DNA of 54,982 nt from contig NZ_AYMQ01000062.1 in assembly GCF_000633355.1 (NCBI RefSeq), positions 1-54,982 of the forward strand, read 5' to 3'. Shown in pieces: positions 8,602 to 18,561 of this stretch. A program made the position numbers and the translations under genes. The notes beneath the pieces were generated by a model. It did not search any database, was not told the origin of the DNA, and saw only the letters and a list, made by a program, of their open reading frames with translations. The stretch is from Serratia sp. H1w. GTDB taxonomy: Bacteria; Pseudomonadota; Gammaproteobacteria; Enterobacterales; Enterobacteriaceae. The number at the start of each line of letters is the position of its first letter. Within the stretch, counting starts at the first letter, position 1.

Positions 8602-8628
8602 CGTAGGGGCGCTGCACGCTGCGCCCGT
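8602..8628. repeat. 27-bp REP-like palindromic repeat, copy 1
   Basis: A 27-base unit with inverted arms GGGCGC/GCGCCC around TGCACGCT. It recurs at 35280-35306 with a single base change. Both copies lie outside genes just past a stop codon, like bacterial REP elements. Confidence 0.8.
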
Positions 8629-8650
8629 TTAATTGCTTTGTCATCAGTTT

Positions 8651-8678
8651 AAAGGGTTCGGCTTGCCGAACCCTTTTT
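8651..8678. terminator. bidirectional terminator between epmA and mscM
   Basis: AAAGGGTTCGG (8651-8661) pairs with CCGAACCCTTT (8666-8676) around CTTG, with T and A runs on either side, between two convergent genes. Confidence 0.9.
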
Positions 8679-8682
8679 GCAT

Positions 8683-11600
8683 TTATAGCCCGCCCGATTC
8701 GCGGCGTGTGTTGCGCGGTGGCGTTGATGCAGGCGTGCGGCCATTGCTGGTCATGCGCGACAGCGTCTCGGTGCGAACCTGGAACGGTGGGTATGGCAGC
8801 GTGATGCCGTGCTCACGGTAACCGGCCAGGATGAGCTGGTGGATCTCGTGACGTAACGGCATGCGGTGGCCCATTTCGGCAGCGTAGATACGCAGCTCGA
8901 AGATCTGGATACCCTGTTGCAGATCGACCAGATAGGCTTCCGGTGCCGGGTTATCGAGCACCAGTGAGCAGCGCTCCGCCGAGTTGATCAGGATCTTGGT
9001 CACCTCTTCCGTATTCGCTTCTGCCGGTGCCGGTACGGTCAATACCACACGGGTCAGCGTATCCGACAGCGACCAGTTGATAAACTGTTCGGTGATAAAC
9101 GCCTTGTTGGGCACAATGATCTCTTTGCGGTCCCAGTCTGAAATGGTGGTGGCGCGGGTATTGATCTTGGTGACGGTACCCGTCAGGTTTCGGATGGTGA
9201 CCGTATCGCCGATGCGGATCGGTTTTTCAAACAGAATGATCAGGCCAGAGATAAAGTTGGAGAAGATCTCCTGCATACCAAAGCCCAAGCCCACGCTGAG
9301 CGCGGTGACCACCCATTGCAGTTTCGACCATTCAATACCGATCCAGGCAAAGCTGAGGATCGCGCCGAATAGCAGCAACAGATACTTGGTGATGGTGGTA
9401 ATGGCATAGCCGGTGCCAGGCGTCAGATCCAGGTGCTGCAACACCGCCAGCTCCAGCAACGCAGGCAGGTTACGCACCAACTGCATGGTGACGATCAGCA
9501 CCAGGATGGCGATCAGCAGCGCCCCCATGGTGATCGGTTGGGCGATATCGATACCATTCACTGTGGAGGTGACATCCCACAGCTTGATATTTTCCAGGAA
9601 GCCGAAGGCCGAGTGGATCTCGGACCACAGGACGATCACCGAGACCAGGGCCACCATCGTCAGGATCGAGCGCACCAGCCGCAACGACTGGGCGCTGATG
9701 GCGTCCAGATCGATTTCTGTGTCATCCACCTCTAACGCACCTTCGATGCTGTTCGGGGTATGTGAAGACTCATCTTCGCCTTTGGCACGCTGCGCCAGGA
9801 TATCGGCACGGCGCTGTTTGGCACGGTCAAAGGCGATGCGACGGCGTTGGATCAGCATCCAGCGACGGATAATGTGGTAAATCACCAGCAGCAGGAACCA
9901 GATGGCGACCGAGGTTTCCAGACGCGCCAGCAGCTTCTGCGCGGTAGTCAGATAGCCGACGGTGGCCGCCAGCGCGGCAATCAGCGGTGCGGAAAGCAGT
10001 AGCCCCCACAGCGCGGTGTTGATCACGTTCTCGCCGGAGCCTTTCTTATCCAGATACAGCGGAATACCGGCTCGTTTCAGGCTGTTGGTGACCAACGCCA
10101 GCGCCAGACACAGCAGGATGAAGCACAGGCGGCCCAGAGTATTGGAGAATTCGCGATCGTTAAAATTGTCGAAAGAGATCAGCGCCATAATCAACGGCAC
10201 GATCAGCCAGATCGACATCTGATAATAACGCATGGCGCGGGAAACCTGCTTCGCCGGCCAACGGAAATGGACGATGAACAACCCTTGCGGATGGGCAAAG
10301 GCCGCGCTAATCATACAGACCCACAGCACTGGCAGCGTGGCGGTGACGCCTTCCCCGATCGCGACGGCCACTGGATACGGCCAGGCGTTCTGCAAGCCGA
10401 AGCCCAAAGCAGCCCACAACACCGGTAGCGGTAATGCCACCAGAATTGACCAAAATACGGTGCGCAGCGTCAGCAGGAATTCATCCTGCGTGACCTTGCC
10501 TACTCTGCTGCTGGCTCGCGCCAGGAACGCATGGTAATGCTTGCGCGAACTGATGCTGAAGATCACCAACAGCACCGCACCAAACAGCGGGATCAAGGTT
10601 TCCCGGCTAGTGACCATCATCACGAAGGCACCGCTGAGCTGCGTCAGGGTATCCAATGACAGCACACGAGTCAGATCCTGCGCCACGTTTAGCGGATACG
10701 ACAGGGTGATGGGGCTGATGTCTGGCACCCAGAACAGATAACGGTGCGCCGCATCCTGGATTTCGTTCAACGCATCGATCAACTGGGTGTTGGCTACCTT
10801 CAGTTTGGTCAACTCAAGGATCTGGGTATCGCAGCCGGACAGTAGCGAATTCAGCAGTTCACGCTGAGTGCGTAGCTGAGCATCGACGATACGCTGTTGG
10901 GCACTGGTCAGTGGCGAGCCGTCATCCTGCTTAAACTCTTTAGCCCGCTGTGGCAGGCTTTCCAGTTGGCTTTCAAACCGCAGGCGCTGTACCCGCAGAT
11001 CGGCCATGGCGTTGTCCAACTGTTGGGGCTTTGGCATCTCTGGCAAGGTGGCAACCTGGGCGCGCAGGGTTTCCCCCAGCGCGGTAGAGGCGCTCAGCCA
11101 TTGGGATTGCTCGATGATGGTGCTCAACGCCTGGCGTACCTGCAACGTTTGTGCGGCGGCCTGGCGCTGTTGGGAAGAGATCAGATCCATCTGCTGCGCC
11201 TGATCGTTCAGCGCGGCGGACAGTTCGCGGTTGATTTGCAGCTGCTTGCGCAGGCTGGCGGGCAAATCGCCATTCTGTTCGGCCAATTGCTCGGTTTTTT
11301 CCAGCGCCCGTTCTGCTTCTCGCTGGCGTTGGCTATTGAGGTTGTTACGCAATGCCTGAAGTTGGACATCAATTTTTGCATGGCGGGTCTTGTAGACATC
11401 GGCACGCATCCGCGCCAATTCCTGACGGTTATTGGCCGAGAGCTGAGCCAACTCCAGCTCATCCACTTTCGCTTTACGTGCCGCCGCCTCAGCCTGTAAT
11501 ACGGCAAGCTGAGCCAGCGCCAATGGAGTGGTCTGGTTATTACCTTGTGCCTGCAAGCGACGCTGTACTTCCGTTAACGCGCGGCGGGCTTCGGTTTGCT

Positions 11601-12036
11601 GCTGTGGCAGTTGGCTGAGAGAATCGCTGATTTCGCGCGTGCGGTCCTGCTCCTGTTGCAACAGACGGGCCTGTTCCAGCAGTTGGCTGCTGGTTTGCAG
11701 GATCAACTGCTCCAGATCGCTGGCGGGCAGGTTCTCGCCGTTGGGCAGGATTTTGGCTTCTTCGATGGTGAGCTGACGGCGCAGTTCCTGCGTCATCTTC
11801 GGGAAATCGTCGATCACCCGCTGATACTGCTGGGAATTGTTCTGCGACTCTTTGCGTTCGGTGAGCCAGTTGAGGGCACTTTGCAGCGCCTCAACCGTTT
11901 CCGCCTGATTAGGCGCGTTTTTATTGCCCTCGGCCAGCTTCAGTTCTTGCCGTAACTGGGACTCGTTGGGGATCGTGGCGGCCAGCACCGGCTGGATCAG
12001 TAGCAGGCTGAGCAATAACGAGATAATCAGGCGCAC
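8683..12036 (-). CDS. mscM: miniconductance mechanosensitive channel MscM
   Basis: A 1117-residue channel of the MscS/MscK family that opens under membrane tension to release solutes. It has a signal peptide, a long coiled-coil periplasmic region (about 20-470, rich in Gln, Leu and Arg), eleven or so membrane helices, and a C-terminal MscS core with GLGFGMQEIFSNFISG and RIGDTVTIRNLTG. I start at GTG 12036 (VRLIISLLLSLLLIQPVLA is then the signal peptide, with AAGGGAA upstream); a longer frame reaches 12099 but runs into psd. It lies 13 bases after psd, a conserved pair. Confidence 0.94.
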   Translation of the reverse strand: MRLIISLLLSLLLIQPVLAATIPNESQLRQELKLAEGNKNAPNQAETVEALQSALNWLTERKESQNNSQQYQRVIDDFPKMTQELRRQLTIEEAKILPNGENLPASDLEQLILQTSSQLLEQARLLQQEQDRTREISDSLSQLPQQQTEARRALTEVQRRLQAQGNNQTTPLALAQLAVLQAEAAARKAKVDELELAQLSANNRQELARMRADVYKTRHAKIDVQLQALRNNLNSQRQREAERALEKTEQLAEQNGDLPASLRKQLQINRELSAALNDQAQQMDLISSQQRQAAAQTLQVRQALSTIIEQSQWLSASTALGETLRAQVATLPEMPKPQQLDNAMADLRVQRLRFESQLESLPQRAKEFKQDDGSPLTSAQQRIVDAQLRTQRELLNSLLSGCDTQILELTKLKVANTQLIDALNEIQDAAHRYLFWVPDISPITLSYPLNVAQDLTRVLSLDTLTQLSGAFVMMVTSRETLIPLFGAVLLVIFSISSRKHYHAFLARASSRVGKVTQDEFLLTLRTVFWSILVALPLPVLWAALGFGLQNAWPYPVAVAIGEGVTATLPVLWVCMISAAFAHPQGLFIVHFRWPAKQVSRAMRYYQMSIWLIVPLIMALISFDNFNDREFSNTLGRLCFILLCLALALVTNSLKRAGIPLYLDKKGSGENVINTALWGLLLSAPLIAALAATVGYLTTAQKLLARLETSVAIWFLLLVIYHIIRRWMLIQRRRIAFDRAKQRRADILAQRAKGEDESSHTPNSIEGALEVDDTEIDLDAISAQSLRLVRSILTMVALVSVIVLWSEIHSAFGFLENIKLWDVTSTVNGIDIAQPITMGALLIAILVLIVTMQLVRNLPALLELAVLQHLDLTPGTGYAITTITKYLLLLFGAILSFAWIGIEWSKLQWVVTALSVGLGFGMQEIFSNFISGLIILFEKPIRIGDTVTIRNLTGTVTKINTRATTISDWDRKEIIVPNKAFITEQFINWSLSDTLTRVVLTVPAPAEANTEEVTKILINSAERCSLVLDNPAPEAYLVDLQQGIQIFELRIYAAEMGHRMPLRHEIHQLILAGYREHGITLPYPPFQVRTETLSRMTSNGRTPASTPPRNTRRESGGL

Positions 12037-12049
12037 AGCATCAATTCCC

Positions 12050-12946
12050 TTAGGTCTGCGGTGTGACGGTTGCGTCTGGCGCGGCCGCGGTTTCTGCAAA
12101 AACCTGGCCCATGCGAGTCACGGTGCCGTTGTTCAGGTGTGGAGCGAACTGCACGCTGCCGGGTGTGAACAGGTTGATGACCGTGGAACCAAGTTTGAAG
12201 CGGCCCATCTCTTCACCTTTGACCAGTTTGATCGCGCCTTCCATGCCTTCGGCCGGGTAGGTCCAACGGCGGATGATGCCTTCGCGTGGTGGTGTGACGG
12301 TACCGGCCCAGACGGTTTCGATGCTGCCGACAATAGTGGCACCGACCAGGATCTGCACCATCGGCCCAAAGGCGGTATCAAATACGCAGATCACCCGCTC
12401 ATTGCGCGCAAACAGGTTTGGTACGTTGGCGGCGGTCAGCGGATTGACCGAGAACAGATCGCCCGGCACATAGATCATTTCGCACAGCACGCCGTCGCAA
12501 GGCATATGGACGCGATGGTAGTCGCTTGGGGCCAGGTAAGTGGTGGCGAACAGACCGTTACGGAAAGGTTCCGCCAACAGATAGTTGCCTGCCAACAGGG
12601 CTTCCAGCGTGTAATTATGGCCTTTGGCCTGGAAAATCTGATCGTCGCGGATCGCACCGAGCTGGCTGATGGCACCATCTGCTGGCAGTGCCAGCACGTG
12701 AGGTTCCGCTACGATCGGGCGTGCGCCGTCACGTAATGGGCGAACGAAGAACTCATTGAACGTGGCATAGGAGGCCAAATCCGGGTTCTGTGCTTCCTGC
12801 ATCTGAACGCGGTAATAGCGGGCGAACGCTTTTACCACCAGCGTTGTCAACCAACCGGCTTGTTTATCTGCGCCCCAGCCTGCCAGGCGGGTTAACGCCA
12901 GCTTTGGCAGCCAATACTGTAATTTAATTTTGATGCTATCCAGCAC
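12050..12946 (-). CDS. psd: phosphatidylserine decarboxylase proenzyme
   Basis: A 298-residue inner-membrane enzyme making phosphatidylethanolamine from phosphatidylserine. Self-cleavage in LGST at Gly253-Ser254 creates the pyruvoyl group. The processing triad Asp90 (PADGA), His147 (HRVHMP) and Ser254 is intact. It forms an operon with mscM, joining a phospholipid enzyme to a membrane-tension channel, as in E. coli where sigma-E and CpxR control the pair; I could not confirm those sites by eye. The extra Ala/Pro-rich C-terminus after about 285 is unremarkable. Confidence 0.97.
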   Translation of the reverse strand: MLDSIKIKLQYWLPKLALTRLAGWGADKQAGWLTTLVVKAFARYYRVQMQEAQNPDLASYATFNEFFVRPLRDGARPIVAEPHVLALPADGAISQLGAIRDDQIFQAKGHNYTLEALLAGNYLLAEPFRNGLFATTYLAPSDYHRVHMPCDGVLCEMIYVPGDLFSVNPLTAANVPNLFARNERVICVFDTAFGPMVQILVGATIVGSIETVWAGTVTPPREGIIRRWTYPAEGMEGAIKLVKGEEMGRFKLGSTVINLFTPGSVQFAPHLNNGTVTRMGQVFAETAAAPDATVTPQT

Positions 12947-13009
12947 ATTAACCTCTTAAAAGGGGATATCAGAGCGGGTGTGGCGATGAGCGCACATCCG
13001 CACGGTGGA

Positions 13010-14059
13010 TCAGTTAGTTGCGTCCGGGAAGTTTTTGCGGGTTTTAACCTGCGCCATGCTTTCCAGGATGCGGTGATAGTTGTCGAAACGCTCTTTGGCT
13101 ATCGCGCCACTTTCCATCGCGGCACGAATGGCGCAACCCGGATCGGTGTCGTGACGGCAGTCACGGAATTTACAACCGCCTAAATAGTCGCGGAATTCGA
13201 CATAGGCCTGAGTGACCTGCTCTGGATCCAAGTGCCACAGGCCGAATTCGCGTACGCCAGGGGAGTCGATTACATCACCACCGTGTTGGAAGTGATACAA
13301 CCGCGCAGCCGTGGTGGTATGTTGCCCCAGGCCGGAGACGTCGGAAACCTGATTTACCAGAATTTGCTTTTCTGTCTGTGGCAGCAGGGCATTCAACAGG
13401 CTGGACTTGCCCACGCCAGACTGCCCGGCAAAGATGCTGATGCGCCCGGCCAGTGCCTGCTCAAAGGCTTCCATCCCTTCACGGGTCTGGCTGGACACTT
13501 CCAGAACTCGATAGCCGATATGACGATAGATATCCATCATGCCGTCGACCGTTTTGCGCGCTTCGGCATCCAGCAGATCGATCTTGTTGAGGACGATCAG
13601 CGGCTCGACTTCCAGCGTTTCGCAGGCGACCAGGTAGCGATCGATCATATTGAGGGAAAGTTCGGGTAAAATGGCCGAAACGATGACGATCTGATCGATA
13701 TTGGCGGCGATAGGTTTAACACCGTCGTAGATATCTGGGCGGTTCAGCACCGAGGTACGTTCGTGCACCGCCTCAACGATGCCTTTAACTCCTGCATGGG
13801 TGCCTACGCCAGGGCGCCAGACCACGCGATCGCCGGTAACCAGCGACCGTAAGGTACGGCGAATGTTGCAGCGATGCTGGGTGCCGTCTGCGGCTTCAAC
13901 GTCGGCGTGCATGCCAAAACGGCTGATCACGATCCCGTCTTGTGGTTCGCCCAATTGGGAATCATCCAGTTCCGGCTTATTGTCAGTGCGCCTCAGGCGG
14001 CGCTGATGGTTGGCCTGTACGCGGCGTTCTTGACCTTTGGACAGTTTGTTCTTACTCAC
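13010..14059 (-). CDS. rsgA: ribosome small-subunit-dependent GTPase RsgA
   Basis: A 349-residue circularly permuted GTPase that checks late 30S maturation. Its order is a basic N-terminus, an OB fold (about 40-110), then G4 NKID (158-161), G1 GQSGVGKSS (212-220) and G3 DSPG (265-268), showing the permutation. A C-terminal zinc site follows, with Cys296, Cys301, His303 and Cys309. It is divergent from orn, with 162 bases between the starts, and 63 bases upstream of psd on the same strand. Also called yjeQ. Confidence 0.97.
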   Translation of the reverse strand: MSKNKLSKGQERRVQANHQRRLRRTDNKPELDDSQLGEPQDGIVISRFGMHADVEAADGTQHRCNIRRTLRSLVTGDRVVWRPGVGTHAGVKGIVEAVHERTSVLNRPDIYDGVKPIAANIDQIVIVSAILPELSLNMIDRYLVACETLEVEPLIVLNKIDLLDAEARKTVDGMMDIYRHIGYRVLEVSSQTREGMEAFEQALAGRISIFAGQSGVGKSSLLNALLPQTEKQILVNQVSDVSGLGQHTTTAARLYHFQHGGDVIDSPGVREFGLWHLDPEQVTQAYVEFRDYLGGCKFRDCRHDTDPGCAIRAAMESGAIAKERFDNYHRILESMAQVKTRKNFPDATN

Positions 14060-14221
14060 TGAGCCTCACTTGAATCGGCATTTATCGCTCGGGGCGAGCA
14101 AAAAGGCTATGATACACACTATTTTATATTAAATAACCGTTGTTGGCCGCCACGCACGTTGGCATTGACCACGGGCAAACCCGTGGTTTGTTTATCTTTC
14201 GGCTTTTACGCAGGAAAAATC

Positions 14222-14767
14222 ATGACAGGAAACGAAAACAACCTGATTTGGATCGATCTGGAGATGACCGGGTTGGACCCTGAACGCGATCGCATTATCG
14301 AGATTGCGACGTTGGTGACCGACGCCAACTTGAATATCCTTGCCGAAGGACCGGTGATCGCAGTGCATCAATCTGATGAGCAACTGGCACTGATGGATGA
14401 CTGGAATGTGCGGACTCATACCGGCAGCGGGCTGGTGGAGCGGGTCAAAGCCAGCCAGCATGATGACCGTGCCGCCGAGTTGGCCACCATCGCTTTTCTG
14501 CAAGCGTGGGTTCCTGCGGGTAAATCCCCTATTTGTGGCAACAGCGTGGGTCAGGATCGCCGTTTCCTGTTCCGCTATATGCCGCTGCTGGAAGCCTACT
14601 TTCATTATCGCTATCTGGATGTCAGCACCTTGAAGGAACTGGCACGCCGCTGGAAACCGGAGATCCTGCCAGGCTTCAAAAAGCAAGGCACCCATCAGGC
14701 GCTGGATGATATCCGTGAATCCGTTGCGGAACTGGCGTACTACCGCGAGCATTTTATTCAGTTGTAA
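14222..14767 (+). CDS. orn: oligoribonuclease
   Basis: A 181-residue DEDDh 3'-5' exonuclease that clears RNA dinucleotides (including pGpG from c-di-GMP breakdown) left by other RNases. The first acidic motif is [10 protein letters not shown] near the N-terminus, and the final motif lies in [12 protein letters not shown] start at ATG 14222 after CAGGAAAAATC; the frame is open to 14159 but without a signal or family match. Monocistronic ahead of the tRNA-Gly cluster. Confidence 0.97.
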   Translation: MTGNENNLIWIDLEMTGLDPERDRIIEIATLVTDANLNILAEGPVIAVHQSDEQLALMDDWNVRTHTGSGLVERVKASQHDDRAAELATIAFLQAWVPAGKSPICGNSVGQDRRFLFRYMPLLEAYFHYRYLDVSTLKELARRWKPEILPGFKKQGTHQALDDIRESVAELAYYREHFIQL

Positions 14768-14784
14768 TGCGTGTAGTGCCCCTG

Positions 14785-14801
14785 AGCGCCTTGTTGGCGC
14801 T
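14785..14801 (+). terminator. hairpin after orn
   Basis: AGCGCC-TTGTT-GGCGCT starts 17 bases past the orn stop. No T-run follows, so efficiency is uncertain. A separate self-complementary A/T run around CGCG lies at about 14841-14855. Confidence 0.4.
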
Positions 14802-14867
14802 TAATCCACCATTTAGGTGTTTAAAGCAGCAATCAAACAAAAAACGCGTTTTTTTGCTTTCAGGGGC

Positions 14868-14895
14868 TTGCAGCAGAAAGGATTTCTCGTATAAT
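14868..14895 (+). promoter_or_regulatory. promoter of the tRNA-Gly operon
   Basis: TTGCAG (14868-14873), 16 bases, TATAAT (14890-14895), followed by a GC-rich discriminator (GCGCACCCCG). That layout is typical of stringently controlled stable-RNA promoters. Confidence 0.8.
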
Positions 14896-14947
14896 GCGCA
14901 CCCCGTACCGATGAAGAATTTCATTCTATTCACCATCGTTGCGCCGG

Positions 14948-15023
<76 letters not shown>

Positions 15024-15087
15024 AATTCAACAATGCTGCTGATGTAGCATGATGAAGAAAAAGTAGTTAAAGTAGTACCCATGCGAC

Positions 15088-15163
<76 letters not shown>

Positions 15164-15217
15164 AAAATTTCAAAGGCCATGCTGTTAATTGTTGGCCGGA
15201 TGCTCAAGCATCTCAAT

Positions 15218-15293
<76 letters not shown>

Positions 15294-15510
15294 ATTTCTT
15301 CTTATCAAAACGTCAAACTTCATAAAATAGCGCCCGAAAGGCACTGATACGTTCAGTTTTCTGCAACGTCCATACGCCTGTCCGCATCGTTACCATGAAA
15401 ATGATCGGGTTCTACCGTCGTTTCAGGGTTAATAACTGAGGACTTCAACGTTTGAAAATCAGGTCATAGCCAGGCTGCCGAGTTATTGCTGTGCGGAAGG
15501 CAAAACAAGC

Positions 15511-15665
15511 TTGAAATCGGCGTCGAATGTGTCTAGAATCAGCCCGCTGTGTGAGGACCGATGAATAAAACTTGGCCTTTTAAGCACCTTCTATAGTTAA
15601 ATCCCCATACTCGTTTTCCTCGGATAAAGTCAGCTCCACGCGGCTTTAGGCGCGGTTTTCTTTTC
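15511..15665 (+). ncRNA. putative short transcription unit between tRNA-Gly and queG
   Basis: A near-consensus promoter, TTGAAA (15511-15516), 17 bases, TAGAAT (15534-15539), is followed by a GC-rich discriminator. The expected RNA starts near 15546, contains an 11-codon ORF with a good ribosome-binding site, and meets a short GC hairpin (about 15636-15655) and a T-rich run (TTTTCTTTT, 15656-15664). It could be a small RNA, a leader-peptide unit or both. Nothing downstream on this strand is a gene, since queG is antisense. Confidence 0.45.
15561..15596 (+). CDS. possible 11-residue peptide MNKTWPFKHLL
   Basis: An ATG preceded by TGAGGACCG (good Shine-Dalgarno, 5-base spacing) and a strong promoter, ending at TAG. 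Too short to judge by coding statistics. I recall that E. coli has a very short annotated protein, YjeV, in this neighbourhood, but cannot check whether it corresponds. Confidence 0.3.
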   Translation: MNKTWPFKHLL

Positions 15666-15690
15666 GGTTATACATTGCCAGACAAAATGT

Positions 15691-15879
15691 TGTGAACAGA
15701 GTTATCCACAGCTTACGGACATAATGCCTGCAGTTTAAAAAAGCAACATCGCGCAATCAAAATTTTTATCTTGTTGATAAAAATCAATATTTATTTCTTA
15801 TAAAACGTTATCTCGATCACTTGCTCTTTTTGTTACGCTTGAAAGACAACGCATTTTTATTTTTATGCACAAATCCACA
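15691..15879. promoter_or_regulatory. datA-like DnaA/IHF region
   Basis: The remainder of the 605-base gene-free interval (15294-15898). It holds two DnaA boxes matching TTATNCACA: TTATCCACA at 15702-15710 and TTATGCACA at 15863-15871, with weaker ones at 15691-15699 and 15871-15879. Between them is a very AT-rich stretch with IHF-like sites, the best being TATCAACAAGATA (minus strand, 15767-15779, one mismatch to WATCAANNNNTTR) and AATCAA at 15755-15760. E. coli datA, the DnaA-ATP-hydrolysing locus, lies in this same glyVXY-queG interval as I recall. Confidence 0.55.
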
Positions 15880-15898
15880 GGGTAGGTGTGGTGGTTTT

Positions 15899-17038
15899 TT
15901 AAGCATCCCTCGGTAATCCTTTCTCGACGGCCCTAATTAAACGTTTTTTCTGCATAGTCTGCACTTCAACCGCCACGGCTTCACGACGCGCCAGCTGTTG
16001 AGCCAGTGCCCAGTGGATATGCTCGTCCAACATCGGATCCTGACCTTGTCGGGCCTGCAAGCTGAGGACGATCTGATCTAAATAGGGGGCATTGCCGAGG
16101 GCGACCGCGATATTGCGTAACCAACGCAAATGGCCGATACGTCGGATCGCCGATCCTTCGGTGATACGCAGAAACTTCTCTTCGTTCCAACCAAACAGTT
16201 CGATCAGTTGCGGGGCATGCAGCGCAGCGCGTGGGCTGAAATCGTCTTCATCGGTCAGTTGTGAAAAGCGATTCCATGGGCAAATCAGCTGGCAATCGTC
16301 GCAACCATAGATGCGATTGCCCATCAGTGGCCGGAACTCTTCTGGGATCGCGCCTTCCAGCTCGATGGTCAGGTAGGAGATGCAGCGCCGGGCATCAACG
16401 GTATAAGGGGCAACGATGGCGCCGGTCGGGCAAGTGGTGATGCATGCCACACAGCGGCCGCACTGTTCTTCCTGCGGCTTATCCACCGGCAAGGGCAGGT
16501 CGATCAATAACTCCCCCAGAAAGAACCAGGAACCCGCTTCGCGGTTGAGGATCAGTGAGTGTTTACCAACCCAGCCAATACCGGCCTTTGAGGCCAATGC
16601 GCGCTCCATGATCGGCGCCGAATCCACAAAGGGGCGGAAATTCAGCTCACCGCAGTAAGCCTGGATTTGATCGCCGAGCTTTTTTAGCCGTTGGCGCAGC
16701 AGTTTGTGATAATCGCGCCCTAGCGCATAGCGGCTAACGTAGCCCAGCTCTGGGTTGTTTAACGTACTGGCGAACGCGGCTTTAGCGGGCAGATAGTTCA
16801 TGCGCACGCTGATGACCCGCAGCGTGCCGGGCAATAATTCGTGTGGCCGTGCGCGCATCATGCCGTGACGTGCCATCCACTCCATCTCACCGTGGTATTG
16901 CTTATCCAGCCATACCTGCAATCTGGGCTCTTCCGCGCTGAGATCGGTATCGCAGATCCCAACCTGCTGGAATCCTAGCGATTGCCCCCATTGCTTGATA
17001 TGTTGGGCTAATTGATCGAGATCGAGGGGGTGTGTCAT
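15899..17038 (-). CDS. queG: epoxyqueuosine reductase
   Basis: A 379-residue cobalamin-dependent iron-sulfur enzyme making the last step of queuosine synthesis in the tRNA wobble base. Two [4Fe-4S] sites are visible in CGRCVACITTCPTGAI and CDDCQLICPWN. The C-terminal HEAT-like part is rich in Ala and Leu. Start ATG 17038 shares bases with the start of nnr on the other strand (TCATGA), so each gene's promoter must lie inside the other. Confidence 0.97.
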   Translation of the reverse strand: MTHPLDLDQLAQHIKQWGQSLGFQQVGICDTDLSAEEPRLQVWLDKQYHGEMEWMARHGMMRARPHELLPGTLRVISVRMNYLPAKAAFASTLNNPELGYVSRYALGRDYHKLLRQRLKKLGDQIQAYCGELNFRPFVDSAPIMERALASKAGIGWVGKHSLILNREAGSWFFLGELLIDLPLPVDKPQEEQCGRCVACITTCPTGAIVAPYTVDARRCISYLTIELEGAIPEEFRPLMGNRIYGCDDCQLICPWNRFSQLTDEDDFSPRAALHAPQLIELFGWNEEKFLRITEGSAIRRIGHLRWLRNIAVALGNAPYLDQIVLSLQARQGQDPMLDEHIHWALAQQLARREAVAVEVQTMQKKRLIRAVEKGLPRDA

Positions 17039-18551
17039 GACGGGCCATAGTGAGAAACAGTACTGCTCCAGTTTACCACACTCTGTTTGGTCTGCGGACT
17101 GGATCCGGCAGGCAGAACCTGCCGCCGCCGCTTCCTTGGGCCTTTCGTTATATTCGTTAATGCAGCGTGCTGGCGCGGCTGCCTATGAGCTGGCGTGTGA
17201 CCGGTATCCGGCCAGCAGGCATTGGCTGGTGCTGTGTGGGCATGGCAATAACGGTGGTGATGGCTATGTGGTTGCGCGTCTGGCTCGTGCGGCGGGTATC
17301 AAGGTGACTCTCATTGCTTGCGAAGGGGGTCGTTCACTACCGCCTGAAGCGTCTGCTGCCCGGCAAGCCTGGTTGGAAAGCGGCGGTGAAGTTCTACCTG
17401 CGACCAGCCGTTGGCCTGTGGATTTCGATCTCATCATCGATGGTTTGTTAGGCACCGGATTGGGGGCAGCCCCCAGAGCACCTTATGATGCCCTGATCGA
17501 GGCGGCCAACCGAGCCGATGCGCCGGTGATTGCTTTGGATATTCCGTCTGGCCTGCTGGCTGAAAGCGGAGCCGTGCCGGGAGCCACTATCCGCGCAACC
17601 CACACATTGACGTTTATTGCTCTCAAGCCTGGGCTGCTGACCGGGCAGGCACGCGATTGGGTGGGGCAATTGCACTACAGTACGCTAGGATTGACGGACT
17701 GGCTGGCATTACAGTCCCCACAGATTGAGCGGCTGACGGCTGGCGATGTAGACCGGTGGCTGAAGCCTCGCCGTCCTTGTTCTCATAAAGGGGAGCATGG
17801 TCGTTTGTTGCTGGTTGGCGGGGATCACGGTTTTGGCGGGGCAATCCGCATGGCGGCGGAAGCGGCATTGCGTGCGGGGGCCGGATTAGTGCGAGTGCTT
17901 ACTCACAGTGAGAACATCGGGCCGCTGCTGACCGCACGGCCTGAACTGATGGTGCAACGGCTGAGTGATGATACCCTGCAACAGGCGCTTGACTGGGCCG
18001 ATGTGGTGGTGATTGGCCCGGGGCTTGGCCAGGGCGATTGGGGTCATAATGCGTTGAAGCAGCTGCAAGCCAGTGATAAACCAACCTTATGGGATGCGGA
18101 TGCGCTTAACTTGCTGGCATTACACCCTGAGAAGCGTCAGAATCGTATCATTACCCCGCACCCTGGCGAAGCCGCACGATTATTGAGCTGCCGCACCGCT
18201 GATATTGAGAGTGATCGCTTACTTGCAACCCGCAGGCTGGTGGCGCAATACGGCGGCGTTGTGGTGCTGAAAGGCGCAGGCACGTTGATCGCCGATGAGC
18301 ATGGAGAGATGGCGATCGCCGACGTTGGCAACGCGGGCATGGCGTCCGGTGGCATGGGAGATGTGCTGTCGGGTATCATTGGCGGTTTGCTGGCGCAAAA
18401 GCTGGCGCTGTATGATGCCGCCTGCGCGGGCTGTGTCGTGCACGGTGCTGCTGCGGATAGCGTGGCAGAACAACAAGGAACAAGAGGATTACTGGCAACC
18501 GATCTGCTGCCGATGATCCCACATTACGTTAACCCTCAGTTGGCAAAATAG
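17037..18551 (+). CDS. nnr: bifunctional NAD(P)H-hydrate epimerase / dehydratase
   Basis: A 504-residue repair enzyme for hydrated NAD(P)H. The N-terminal YjeF_N domain (about 1-215) epimerises R- and S-NAD(P)HX, with the motif [15 protein letters not shown]. The C-terminal ribokinase-like domain (about 230-500) dehydrates S-NAD(P)HX using ADP, with [15 protein letters not shown]. It is the first gene of the tsaE-amiB-mutL-miaA-hfq series, 10 bases before tsaE. The start codon overlaps that of divergent queG by two bases. Confidence 0.96.
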   Translation: MTGHSEKQYCSSLPHSVWSADWIRQAEPAAAASLGLSLYSLMQRAGAAAYELACDRYPASRHWLVLCGHGNNGGDGYVVARLARAAGIKVTLIACEGGRSLPPEASAARQAWLESGGEVLPATSRWPVDFDLIIDGLLGTGLGAAPRAPYDALIEAANRADAPVIALDIPSGLLAESGAVPGATIRATHTLTFIALKPGLLTGQARDWVGQLHYSTLGLTDWLALQSPQIERLTAGDVDRWLKPRRPCSHKGEHGRLLLVGGDHGFGGAIRMAAEAALRAGAGLVRVLTHSENIGPLLTARPELMVQRLSDDTLQQALDWADVVVIGPGLGQGDWGHNALKQLQASDKPTLWDADALNLLALHPEKRQNRIITPHPGEAARLLSCRTADIESDRLLATRRLVAQYGGVVVLKGAGTLIADEHGEMAIADVGNAGMASGGMGDVLSGIIGGLLAQKLALYDAACAGCVVHGAAADSVAEQQGTRGLLATDLLPMIPHYVNPQLAK

Positions 18552-18561
18552 ACATTATCGA

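Noticed and set aside
12037-12099. Longer N-terminus for MscM
   Set aside because: It would overlap psd, lacks a ribosome-binding site and hides the signal peptide that starts at GTG 12036.
15395-15439. 14-codon ORF MKMIGFYRRFRVNN in the tRNA-Gly/queG gap
   Set aside because: No ribosome-binding site and no promoter nearby.
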